The notes under the pieces: generated by a model
Told to the model about the DNA's origin: nothing
The model's database searches: none
What the model saw: only the letters and a program-made list of their open reading frames with translations
Part shown: positions 8,705 through 19,920 of the stretch, in pieces
Numbering within the stretch: the stretch's first letter is position 1
Layout: each line of letters starts with the position of its first letter
Source of the DNA: Manihot esculenta
Taxonomy: Eukaryota > Streptophyta > Magnoliopsida > Malpighiales > Euphorbiaceae
DNA: 64,000 bases
Assembly (NCBI RefSeq): GCF_001659605.2
Contig: NC_035164.2
Location: 18,570,000 to 18,633,999 of the forward strand
Direction of reading: 5' to 3'
Program-made: the position numbers and the translations under genes

Positions 8705-11165
8705 TGTAATACCCGACTAGACCCCGGTATCGGAATTCCTACGTTCCGGCGGATTTTCCGTTGGAAGTCGGGATTCGAGGATGTCGGAGCTTGCCCTAAG
8801 GGTATAAGAAAGGTTTTTAAGATGTTTTTAAGTGTTTGCATGTTTTGAGTTAAGAAAATTGAGTTTTGAAATGAAAAGGCCAAGGGGACAAAAGCCAGGT
8901 TCGGCCGCCGAAGGTGAAGTTCGGCCGCCGAAAGTTGCATGGTTTCGCATGCACGTTAGGCCGCCGAAGGAAGGGTCGGTTGGCCACTACAAAAGCCCCT
9001 TTTGCCCGAGATTTGAGTGTTAAACACTCTGTTTTGGGTCAAAGGTAGGTTTAAGCTCCCCTTGGTGTGATTTCTCATGTTTTCCTCAAATCTTGCATGT
9101 TTTAACTTGATTTGAGCTTTGTTTTAGAGATTTGAGCAAAAGGAAGCAAAGTTGAGCACTTGGAGAGTTTGAGTGAGTTTTTCCCCATCTCCAAGCTTGG
9201 ATCATCAATCCTCTAGTTCTGCAAGAGGTAAGCATGGATCCTCACCTCCCCTTATGTTTAAAGCAAGTTTTAGAAGTTTTGGAGAGGTTTATGGCATGTT
9301 TTGGGGTATAAGCATGAGTTTGAGCATATGTTGCTCATATGCGTTTTGTTGTGGTTTTTGGGGCTTGAACTAGTTTTTAGGCCTCTATATGCATGAGTTA
9401 TGTGATATGTTAGTTGAGAAGTGTTGGTATGCATGTTATGGGTGTTTGCTAGGAGTTTGGAGGCTGAGAGCATGAGTTGTGCTCGGATTCTACCTTTCTG
9501 GAGAATCCAGGTTCGGCCGCCGAAGCAAGGTTCGGCCGCCGAAGCAAGGTTCGGCCGCCGAACCCCTTGTGGAGGCAGTTTCGGCTGCCAAACCTTGCCC
9601 CCGAAAGCTAGGCTTTTGGGTGAGAAAGAGACTTTCGGCCGCCGAAAGAGGAAGTTCGGCCGCCGAAAGTGCATGAGTTTCGTCTCTGGATGAGACTTTC
9701 GGCCGCCGAAGGTGCGGCCGAACATGCATGAGTTTCGTCTCTGGAGGGAGGTTTCGGCCGCCGAACCAGCCGCCGAAAGTGCCCAGTCCAGCCTTCTTTT
9801 GCCCATTTTTCCATGCATGCCTATGATGTTTTAGAGGGGTTTTGGGGAGATAGTAAGAGTTATGTTTAAGTAAGTTTGGTCCTCATTTGAGTCCACCTGT
9901 GTAGGTACGGACCCGAGAGACCAAGGAGGCCCACAGAGTTAGAGTTACAGAGACTGCTCAGCAGTTGCCAGAGGTGAGTGGAACAAGAACTTTATTTTAA
10001 AAAGTTAAGAACTGTTTTAGCATGATTCATGCATCATTAATGCCATGTTTATGTAGGATGCTTTGCATTAGTATTCACTAAGTTGATGCATTGCATTATT
10101 ACTTGTATATGTGGATTGGACCGAGGCGATCTCAATAGCCCATAAGTCTGTCATTATTGTATGTCCTGTGTGAGCTCCTTTGGGGCCGGGCATTTACCTT
10201 GGGTGAGTCCTGTGAGAGCCCTTATAGGGTCGGGCACCATGAGTAGTTAGTGAAAGACCTGTGTGAGCTCCTTTGGGAGCCGGGCACTGACAGAGGGAGT
10301 TTTGGGATCATGTCCAATCCGAGATGTGAAATGTTTGTGCAGTGATGCATCATATGATAGCATGTTTTAAATGTGCTTTTTTTTTATATAGATTCCGCTC
10401 ACTGGGCTTTAGCAGCTCATCCCTCTCCCTAACCCCATTTTACAGGGCCTCAGAGAAGAGAAAGAGAAAGAGATAGCAAGGGTAAAAAGCATATGTAATA
10501 GTATAGATGAGTGGACATGATTATTATGATAATGATGTACAGTACAGAGTTTATGTAATGTATAGTAACGATGTAATAGCAAGATATGTATAGAATTGTG
10601 CTTGGCCCTAGTGTATGTTTATCTCTTTGCACATGATCATTTTATGTTCAGCTAAGCTTGGTGCATGGTAGTTTCTCTATCTCTGTAGTTACTGTATGGT
10701 ACCATAGTAGGTATCACTCTCTGAGTGCATACAGACAGAGCATGCATAGTCCAGGCTTAGTTGATGAGAAAAGTTTCAAGAAAAGAAAAGATAGTCAAGC
10801 AAAAAAAAAAAAAATAAATAAATAAAATAAAAAAAAAAAAAATAGAGAAGAGTAAGTAACAGTTTTAAGTTTAAGTGTGATCATGTATGGGATTTATCAG
10901 GTACACAGAGGTGACAGGAGGCTTACTACGGGTCCCGGCGGCCTTAAGCCGATCTGGATCCTAGTGCCGGTGATGGTCCGGTAAGCGGGCTGTTACAGAT
11001 AGGTATCAAATAGAGAAGAGTAAGTAACAGTTTTAAGTTTAAGTGTGATCATGTATGGGATTTATCAGGTACACAGAGGTGACAGGAGGCTTACTACGGG
11101 TCCCGGCGGCCTTAAGCCGATCTGGATCCTAGTGCCGGTGATGGTCCGGTAAGCGGGCTGTTACA
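8705..11165 (+). repeat. LTR2, shared middle LTR of A and B
   Basis: It begins TGTAATACCCGA and ends at TGTTACA, before the primer site of B. It is the outlier of the three LTRs. It has an extra 13-mer copy near 9548, lacks a short stretch near 8840, has a long A/T-rich run (10800-10842) where LTR1 and LTR3 have about ten A's, has an expanded T-run near 10378, and carries a duplicated 3' end. Without that duplication the LTR would end at 10997 (2,293 bp). It holds the same TACAAAAG, 13-mer cluster, donor- and acceptor-like sites and short tandem repeat as LTR1. Confidence 0.92.
10840..11165 (+). repeat. Direct duplication of the LTR2 3' end
   Basis: The last 158 bases of the LTR (10840-10997) recur at 11008-11165 with an offset of 168. 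The ten bases between them, GATAGGTATC, look like the first bases after an LTR end (GATTGGTATC). The duplicated unit therefore crossed the LTR/primer-site junction. Confidence 0.88.
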
Positions 11166-11168
11166 GAT

Positions 11169-11180
11169 TGGTATCAGAGC
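11169..11180 (+). promoter_or_regulatory. Primer binding site of element B (tRNA-Met initiator)
   Basis: TGGTATCAGAGC lies three bases after the second copy of the LTR2 end. The first copy's counterpart (11001-11010) is decayed, so this is the usable site. Confidence 0.9.
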
Positions 11181-11204
11181 ATAGGGCCTCTAGAGTACGG
11201 TGTG

Positions 11205-11222
11205 CTGAGCTAAGATGCTCAG
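11205..11222 (+). promoter_or_regulatory. Leader stem-loop of element B
   Basis: This is the same 6-bp CTGAGC/GCTCAG stem and TAAGAT loop as in A, again about 25 bases after the primer site. Confidence 0.55.
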
Positions 11223-11434
11223 GGATTAGAGATATCTCACATCGGAAAGAGGTTGTTTTAGAGGGCAAGCACAATAGGAAGATCATGTCCACTAGGATAG
11301 GATGTTGAGTCCTGTCTTGATGTGTAATGCCATGATTTTGAGATGCTATGATATGTTATGTTATGAGTTGCGGGTTCATGTTGTTACATGGATCCTATGA
11401 TGCTAAAGTTTATGTTATGTTTTCAGAAGCTAAG

Positions 11435-14400
11435 ATGAGAGGAACCCGTCGATCAGCTAGATTGACTGGAGCTCCGCCCGAGAATGAGGGTATGGAAGGG
11501 CGTCCCCCTGCTTTGCCAAGAGCTATGTCCCAAAGGCCAGGCAGAGAAAGATCATCAAGGGACCCTAGAAGGTCTTTTGATGAAAGCAGGAGGGAGACAG
11601 AACAGAGAAGAAGATCTAGTGATACAAGGGAAGAGATGGATGTGGATCCAAGAAGGGATGGAGGGTTAGGTGTTGGCACTATGGAGGAGGATGTGGGATC
11701 ATCACAGGGAGGCGGTCAGGCCTCGGGGTATGGTTATCCACCCCACTATCAGCCCTACCCACAGGGCCCAGGATATTCGATGGGAGGTACATCGGATCAT
11801 CCTAGTTTTCACCCATATCCCACATATATGCCTTATCCACCGTATTACCCCCCATATCCACCATATCCCATGTATCCACCCTCACCTTTTTACCCCAGTC
11901 CAGCATACTCTACACCAGAAAGTTCTGCACCTCCCCCACCACCACCAGTGGTACAACCAGAAGCCCCAGTTATCCAAACACCTCAACCTGGCCCATCTGT
12001 GAGGAGCAAGGTAAAGATGACTGATTACCTAAAGTTAGATGCTCCTAAGTATCAATCAGGAGATGATCCGTTTGAGTACATTAAAGCAGTCAAGATGATA
12101 GCAGATGAGCTAGGGGCAGATGATACCAGAGCCATTCAGATGGCAGGGTTCACGTTAAAATGTAAGAAGGCGAAGGAATGGTTTGGCGTCTATGTGGACC
12201 CTAGGTTGGATAACATGTCTTGGGAGGAGTTTGCTAATGAGTTTGCCGGATGGGCATTCCCAGATAGTGCGAAAGAGCTAAAGCTGATAGAGTTTGAGCA
12301 GCTCAAGCAGACAGAGGATATGAGTATTGATGAGTTTACTGACCGGTTTTTGGAGTTGCTGCGGTATGCAGGACAGGCCTATGATACGGAACAGAAAAAG
12401 GCCAGGAGGTATGCTATGAAACTGCATTCCAGGTATTCCTCTTTGATCCATGCAGCCGAGAGGGAGAGTTTCCACACCGTGGTGGATTTAGCACGAAGAA
12501 TGGAAGCTAGTGCCATTATACAGGGTACAGTGAAACAGCAGCCGGCACAGTCTTCTGGTTCTAAGACCCCAGGTAGGGGTAAGTCAGATCCCTCTTCACA
12601 GGGTGCAGCAACTTCCAGTGGTAAGAAGTGGAGTGGTTCCACGCAGAAGTCGAATAAGAATAAGTTCTGGAATAAGATTAAAGCAGGTCTGGGATTAGGC
12701 AGTGGCATGAGTTCAGGTTCAGAGGTTCCAGTTTGTAATAGGTGCGGGAAAGCGCACAGAGGAGTTTGTCGCTTTGGGATTACAGGATGTTACAGGTGTG
12801 GCCAGGAGGGACACATGGCTCGTGAGTGCCCTCAGGCATCTTTCACGGCACCATCCCATCAGACAGCTCCAGCTAGCATGCCACAGCCACCAGTTTCAGG
12901 TATGACGCAGGGCAGAGGCAGAGGGAGAGGGTCAGCCTCTTCATCTGCGGGTCCCAGAGGTGGAGGTCCGTCAGCTCCGGCGCGGATTTTCACGATGACA
13001 CAGCAGGAGGCAAACACTTCTAACACCGTGGTGTCAGGTAACCTTCTCATTGGGTGTTCTGAGGTGTATGCTTTGTTAGACCCTGGTGCTTCGCATTCCT
13101 TTGTTGCTCCCAGAGCCATAGAGAGAGTGGGTTTGATGACGTCTGGGTTAGAGTGTCCCCTATGGGTCAGTGGCCCTAAGTGTGATCCATCGTTGGCAGA
13201 GACAGTCTGTCGACATAGTCCAGTGTTTATAGATGGTAGATGCCTTCCAGCTGACCTTGTGGTTCTAGAGTTGACAGATTTTGACGTCATTCTAGGGATG
13301 GATTGGCTATCTGCATATGGTGCTACCTTGGACTGCAGAGACAAGGTAGTTAAGTTCAGAGATGAGGATGGATCTGAGTTTGTCTTCAGAGGAGACAGGA
13401 GGGGCACGCCTAGAGGTCTGATATCAGCCCTACAGGCTCGTAGGTTGCTCAGGAGGGGATGTCAGGGGTATCTAGCTCATGTGAGAGAGCTAGACAGTCA
13501 GGTTAGGGACCCCAGTTCAGTGCCCGTAGTCAGAGAGTTCCCAGATGTGTTTCCAGATGAGCTTCCAGGACTACCACCTGATAGGGAAATAGAGTTCGAG
13601 ATCGAGTTAGTGCCTGGTACCAGACCGATCTCTATTCCTCCCTACAGGATGGCACCAGCAGAGCTTAAGGAGTTGAAAGAGCAGCTACAGGAGTTGGTAG
13701 ATAAGGGTTTCATCCGTCCAAGTACCTCACCCTGGGGTGCTCCAGTGTTGTTTGTCAAGAAAAAGGATGGATCCCTTAGACTTTGTATCGACTACAGGCA
13801 GTTGAACAAAGTCACTACCAAGAATAAGTATCCTCTACCCAGGATCGATGATCTATTCGACCAGCTAGCAGGAGCAGGTTGTTTTTCTAAGATAGATCTG
13901 AGATCGGGCTATCGTCAGCTGAGAATCAGGGAAGAGGATGTACCTAAGACAGCTTTCAGGACCAGATATGGGCATTATGAGTTCTTAGTGATGCCGTTCG
14001 GGTTGACTAACGCCCCTGCAGCATTCATGGATCTCATGAACCGAGTTTTCAGAGAATACCTGGATCACTTTGTTATTGTCTTCATAGATGATATCTTGGT
14101 GTATTCCAGGAATGCAGAGGAGCATGCCCATCATCTGAGGATAGTCCTGCAGACCTTGAGAGAGCATGGTTTATATGCCAAGTTCTCCAAGTGTGAGTTC
14201 TGGCTAAGGAGCATTTCATTCTTGGGGCATGTAGTGTCAGATCAAGGTATAGCAGTGGACCCCAAGAAGATAGAAGCTGTAGCCAATTGGCCTAGACCCA
14301 CCACAGTGACAGAGGTCAAGAGTTTCTTGGGTTTGGCAGGCTACTACAGGAGGTTCGTTCAGGACTTCTCTAAGATAGCGGCTCCTATGACCAGATTAAC

Positions 14401-16424
14401 CAGAAAGAACCAGAGAGTCACATGGTCTGACCAATGTGAAGAGAGTTTTGAAGAGTTAAAGAGAAGATTAACTTCAGCACCGGTGTTAGCTCTGCCTACT
14501 AGTGATGAAGACTTCACAGTGTTCTGTGATGCGTCCCGAGTGGGATTGGGTTGTGTGTTAATGCAGAATGACAGAGTAATAGCTTATGCTTCTAGACAGC
14601 TGAAGAAGCACGAGCTGAACTATCCAACACACGATCTTGAGATGGCAGCTGTTATATTTGCACTCAAGATGTGGAGGCATTACCTCTATGGGGTGAAATG
14701 TGAGATCTTTACCGATCATAAGAGCCTACAGCACATCCTGAGTCAGAGAGAGTTAAACTTGAGGCAGAGACGGTGGGTAGAATTGCTTAGTGATTATGAT
14801 TGCAGGATCCAGTATCATCCGGGAAAGGCAAATGTTGTAGCCGATGCCTTGAGCCGGAAATCACTAGGCAGTTTATCTCACATTACAGCAGAGAGGAGGC
14901 CGGTGGTGAAGGACTTCTACAGATTAGTTGAGGAAGGGCTACAGTTAGAGTTAACTGGTACAGGTGCTTTGATTGCACAGATGAAAGTTACACTCGTGTT
15001 TCTGGAGCAGGTGGCTCAGAAACAACATGAGGATCCAGCGTTGATCAAGATTGCCAGGACTGTTCAGTCAGGCAAGAGCGAAGAGTTCAGATTCGACGAC
15101 CAAGGGATTCTCCGATACGGGCATAGACTATGTGTACCAGACGACATCAGTTTGAAAGGAGACATTATGAGGGAAGCTCATAATGCGAGATATAGCATTC
15201 ACCCTGGAGCCACCAAGATGTATCAAGATTTGAAGAAAGTGTATTGGTGGCCAGCAATGAAGAGAGAAGTGGCACAGTTTGTGTCAGCCTGCGAGATATG
15301 TCAAAGAGTGAAGCTAGAGCACCAGAAGCCGGCTGGAATGCTTAACCCACTGCCGATTCCAGAATGGAAATGGGAGAATATAGCCATGGATTTTGTAGTG
15401 GGGCTTACCGGCGACGTCCAACAGACTAGACTCTATATGGGTGATTGTGGATAGACTGACTAAATCTGCTCACTTCATTCCTGTCAGGAGCGGCTACTCT
15501 GTGGACAAGCTAGCACAGGTATATGTTGAGGAAGTTGTGAGGTTACATGGGGCTCCTGTTTCTATAGTGTCTGACAGAGGACCCCAGTTTACCTCCAGGT
15601 TTTGGCGAAGTCTGCAAGAGGCTATGGGCACAAGATTAGACTTTAGCACTGCTTTCCATCCACAGACTGACGGACAGTCAGAGAGGACCATCCAGACCAT
15701 AGAAGATATGCTTCGAATGTGTGTGCTAGATTTTGGCGGATCTTGGAGGCAGCATCTACCCTTAGTAGAGTTTGCCTACAACAATAGTCATCATGCTAGC
15801 ATAGGGATGGCCCCATATGAAGCTCTGTATGGGAGGAAGTGCAGGTCACCAGTTTGTTGGGAAGAGGTTGGAGAAGGGTCCCTAGCAGGGCCTGAGTTAG
15901 TAGAGATCACGAACAAGGTGGTGCCCATCATCAGAGAGAGGCTCAAGACTGCTGTTAGTCGGCAGAAGAGCTATGCAGACGTTCGCAGAAAGCACATAGA
16001 GTTTGAGGAGGGGGATCTGGTCTTGTTGAAGGTGTCTCCAATGAAAGGGGTGGTTCGTTTTGGGAGGAAAGGTAAACTGGCTCCGCGGTACATTGGACCT
16101 TTTGAGATTTTGCAGAAGGTCGGAAATGTGTCGTATAAGCTTGATTTGCCTAGGTCTATGGAAAGAATCCATCCAGTCTTCCATGTTTCGATGCTAAGAA
16201 AGTTTGTGTCAGATCCGAATAAGGTTCTCAGCGAACCAGATGTGGAGATCCTAGGTGATCTCACGTATGTAGAACAACCAGTGCGGATCATTGACACCCA
16301 GATCAGAAAGCTAAGGAACAAGGAGATCCCGATGGTAAAAGTCCTCTGGAACCACCATAATATCGAAGAGTGCACCTGGGAGACAAGGGAGTCTATGCTC
16401 CGACAGTACCCCCATCTCTTTTGA
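11435..16424 (+). pseudogene. Gag-Pol polyprotein of element B, one frameshift
   Basis: This is the best preserved polyprotein of the window, with one frame from 11435 to about 15400 and the remainder in a shifted frame to 16424. Residue landmarks are the Gag core from about 235, CCHC knuckle 452-465, protease Asp 549 in DPGAS, reverse transcriptase Asp pair 885-886 in FIDDILVYS, RNase H Asp 1032, the integrase HHCC region near 1248-1290 and the first integrase catalytic Asp about 1319. The extra G in the run 15400-15403 shifts the frame inside the integrase core. Downstream, the second catalytic Asp (SDRGPQF), the Glu region (TDGQSERT) and the chromodomain-like tail remain readable. Product and order match Tekay/Del. 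The single lesion could be real or an assembly error in a G-run. Confidence 0.93.
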
Positions 16425-16486
16425 GGTTAGTTCGAGTTTCTTTTGTTCACCTTATGTTATGTTTGGAGTATGTTTGAGTTCGAGAG

Positions 16487-16508
16487 GAACATTCGGGGAC
16501 GAATGTTC
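16487..16508 (+). promoter_or_regulatory. Hairpin before the polypurine tract of B
   Basis: It has the same perfect GAACATTCG/CGAATGTTC arms as in A. Confidence 0.75.
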
Positions 16509-16510
16509 TT

Positions 16511-16523
16511 AAGGGGGGGAGAA
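16511..16523 (+). promoter_or_regulatory. Polypurine tract of B
   Basis: AAGGGGGGGAGAA abuts the start of LTR3. Confidence 0.88.
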
Positions 16524-18791
16524 TGTAATACCCGGCTAGACCCCGGTATCGGAATTCCTACGTTCCGGCGGATTTTCCGTTGGAAGTCGGGATTCGAGGA
16601 TGTCGGAGCTTGCCCTAAGGGTATAAGAAAGGTTTTTAAGATGTTTTTAAGTGTTTTATCATGTTTGCATGTTTTGAGTTAAGAAAATTGAGTTTTGAAA
16701 TGAAAAGGCCAAGGGGACAAAAGCCAGGTTCGGCCGCCGAAGGTGAAGTTCGGCCGCCGAAAGTTGCATGGTTTCGCATGCACGTTAGGCCGCCGAAGGA
16801 AGGGTCGGTTGGCCACTACAAAAGCCCCTTTTTCCCGAGACTTGAGTGTTAAACACTCTGTTTTTGGGTCAAAGGTAGGTTCAAGCTCTCCTAGGTGTGA
16901 TTTCTCATGTTTTCCTCAAATCTTGCATGTTTTAACTTGATTTGAGCTTTGTTTTAGAGATTTGAGCAAAAGGAAGCAAAGTTGAGCACTTGGAGAGTTT
17001 GAGTGAGTTTTTCCCCATCTCCAAGCTTGGATCATCAATCCTCTAGTTCTGCAAGAGGTAAGCATGGATCCTCACCTCCCCTTATGTTTAAAGCAAGTTT
17101 TAGAAGTTTTGGAGAGGTTTATGGCATGTTTTGGGGTATAAGCATGAGTTTGAGCATATGTTGCTCATATGCGTTTTGTTGTGGTTTTTGGGGCTTGAAC
17201 TAGTTTTTAGGCCTCTATATGCATGAGTTATGTTATATGTTAGTTGAGAAGTGTTGGTATGCATGTTATGGGTGTTTGCTAGGAGTTTGGAGGCTGAGAG
17301 CATGAGTTGTGCTCGGATTCTACCTTTCTGGAGAATCCAGGTTCGGCCGCCGAAGCAAGGTTCGGCCGCCGAACCCCTTGTGGAGGCAGTTTCGGCTGCC
17401 AAACCTTGCCCCCGAAAGCTAGGCTTTTGGGTGAGAAAGAGACTTTCGGCCGCCGAAAGAGGAAGTTCGGCCGCCGAAAGTGCATGAGTTTCGTCTCTGG
17501 ATGAGACTTTCGGCCGCCGAAGGTGCCGCCGAACATGCATGAGTTTCGTCTCTGGAGGGAGGTTTCGGCCGCCGAACCAGCCGCCGAAAGTGCCCAGTCC
17601 AGCCTTCTTTTGCCCATTTTTCCATGCATGCCTATGATGTTGTAGAGGGGTTTTGGGGAGATAATAAGAGTTATGTTTAAGTAAGTTTGGTCCTCATTTG
17701 AGTCCACCTGTGTAGGTACGGACCCGAGAGACCAAGGAGGCCCACAGAGTTAGAGTCACAGAGACTGCTCAGCAGTTGACAGAGGTGAGTGGAACAGAAC
17801 TTTATTTTAAAAAGTTAAGAACTGTTTTAGCATGATTCATGCATCATTAATGCCATGTTTATGTAGGATGCTTTGCATTAGTATTCACTAAGTTGATGCA
17901 TTGCATTATTACTTGTATATGTGGATTGGACCGAGGCGATCTCAATAGCCCATAAGTCTGTCATTATTGTATGACCTGTGTGAGCTCCTTTGGGGGCCGG
18001 GCATTTACCTTGGATGAGTCCTGTGAGAGCCCTTATAGGGTCGGGCACCATGAGTAGTTAGTGAAAGACCTGTGTGAGCTCCTTTGGGGGCCGGGCACTG
18101 ACAGAGGGAGTTTTGGGATCATGTCCAATCCGAGATGTGAAATGTTTGTGCAGTGATCGCATCATATGATAGCATGTTTTAAATGTGATTTTTATAGATT
18201 CTGCTCACTGGGCTTTAGCAGCTCATCCCTCTCCCTAACCCCATTTTACAGGGCCTCAGAGAAGAGAAAGAGAAAGAGATAGCAAGGGTAAAAGGCATAT
18301 GTAATAGTATAGAGTAGTGGACATGATAATGATGTACAGTACAGAGTTTATGTTATGCAGAGAAATGATGTAATAGTAAGTTATGTACTGAGTTATAGAA
18401 TTGTGCTTGGCCCTAGTGCTTGTTATTCCTTTATACATGATCATTTTATGATTGAGATAATGTTGTTCTGATGCGCTAGGCTTGGTGCATGGTAGTCTTT
18501 CTATCTCTGTAGTTACTGTATGGTACCATAGCAGGTATCACTCTTCGAGTGCATACAGACAGAGCATGCATAGGCCAGGCTTAGTCGATGAGAAAAGTTT
18601 CAAGAAAAGAAAAGATAGTCAAGCAAAGAAAAAAAAAAAGAGAAGAGTAAGTAACAGTTTAAGCTTAAGTATGCTCATGTATGGGTTTTATCAGGTACTT
18701 AGAGTTGACAGTAGGCTTACTACGGGTCCCGGCGGCCTTAAGCCGATCTGGATCCTAGTGCCGGTGATAGTCCGGTAAGCGGGCTGTTACA
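16524..18791 (+). repeat. LTR3, 3' LTR of element B
   Basis: At 2,268 bp it is almost identical to LTR1. By eye I find one missing T near 16656 and a T-to-A change near 16893. It ends GGGCTGTTACA and is followed by GACGC, the partner of 794-798. All LTR1 sub-features are present at the same relative positions. Confidence 0.93.
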
Positions 18792-19920
18792 GACGCAGTT
18801 ACTACTGCTAAACACCTCGGTTCCTCGGGTCCAATCCTACAATGGAGGACGCAAATGAGGCACCAAACATACTCTATGCATCTGATAAATAACTCCCCAA
18901 AACCCCTCTAGAACACCTCAAAACATGCATGCAAAACAAGCAAAGGAAGGCTGGACAGGGCACCTTCGGCAGCACCTTCGGCGGCCGAATGTCTCCTCCA
19001 GAGACGAAAGTCGGGCATGTTCGGCGGCCGAATCCTCCTTCGGCTGCCGAACCTGAGTTCATCCAGAACTCAGCTTCGCGCACAAGGACGCCTTCCAGTC
19101 CCTCCAATCCCTGCCAAGCTCTCAACACATGCATCTAACCTTTCCAAATCATGCATAAACACTTCTACTAGCTCATAGGTACTGGAAACCAGCTCAAAAC
19201 CCCTAAACTAACCACATACACATCAAACATGCACCAAGGGTACATAAACCCTAAGATGCACAACCATGCATAAACGCCCTTTTCCCTTCATAAAACTCAT
19301 CTAAAACATCATAAAAACCATGGATCAACACGTACCTCTTGAAGAACAAAGGCTGGTATGATCCAAACGCAAAGATATGGAGATTCAAGCTCCAAACTTC
19401 TCCAAGCTTTCAAACTCTTCAAAAACACATAAAACTTACGTAACACTTGATTAACTTTGAAAGATTAGAAGAAAAACCATGAAAAAAATCCAAGGAGATC
19501 AAGAACTCACCTGCCAGAAGGAGAGACGAAACCTCCTCTCTGTTTCTGGACTCAGTGCCCTATATAGATGAACAACCGCCTCAGCTTCGGCAGCCGAAAC
19601 TGCATGCGAAACCATGCAATGTTCGGCGGCCGAACATTGCCTTCGGTGGCCGAATCCAGGGCACTTTCGTCGGCCGAACTTTACCTTCGGGGGCCGAAAC
19701 CCTGCAAGGTTCGGCGGCCGAACTTACCCTTCGGCGGCCGAACTTGCTCTTTGTCTCCTTTGGCCTTTTCCTTCTCTCACACCCAATTCCTTTTATGCAA
19801 AACTATAAACATACTTAAAACATGTGGAAAGATTTCTATTACCCTTCTAGAAATGTCTGACATCCCTGAATACCACCGGACGGTAGGAATTCCGATGTCT
19901 GAATCTAGCCGGGTATTACA
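18792..19920 (-). mobile_element. Element M: minus-strand Tekay-type LTR, 5' part
   Basis: Read on the minus strand this begins at 19920 with TGTAATACCCGG and runs through a TATA-like TATATAGGGC (19558-19567), several 13-mer copies, a donor-like GTACGT near 19331 and the first part of the exon-like block. It stops at the GACGC boundary of the array. It is closest to LTRs C and F. Its exact LTR terminus abuts plus-strand LTR sequence of C at 19921, so M inserted into C's 5' LTR. The rest of M lies left of the window, beyond the copia fragment. Confidence 0.8.
19558..19567 (-). promoter_or_regulatory. TATA-like box of LTR M
   Basis: On the minus strand the sequence reads TATATAGGGC, at the core-promoter position seen in the other Tekay LTRs. 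Confidence 0.4.

Larger units (their letters stand above)
1070..18791 (+). mobile_element. Tekay-type three-LTR array (elements A and B)
   Basis: The order is LTR1 (1070-3338), internal A, LTR2 (8705-11165), internal B, LTR3 (16524-18791), all on the plus strand. LTR2 serves as 3' LTR of A and 5' LTR of B. Each internal region has a tRNA-Met primer site, leader, Gag-Pol, hairpin and polypurine tract. LTR1 and LTR3 differ at only about two sites by eye, whereas LTR2 differs at many sites and has indels. The GACGC direct repeat brackets 799-18791, not 1070-18791. The lineage call comes from the long LTRs, the PBS, the DPGAS protease and the C-terminal chromodomain. The array must have arisen by recombination between LTRs or by co-packaging and template switching. 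Confidence 0.9.
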
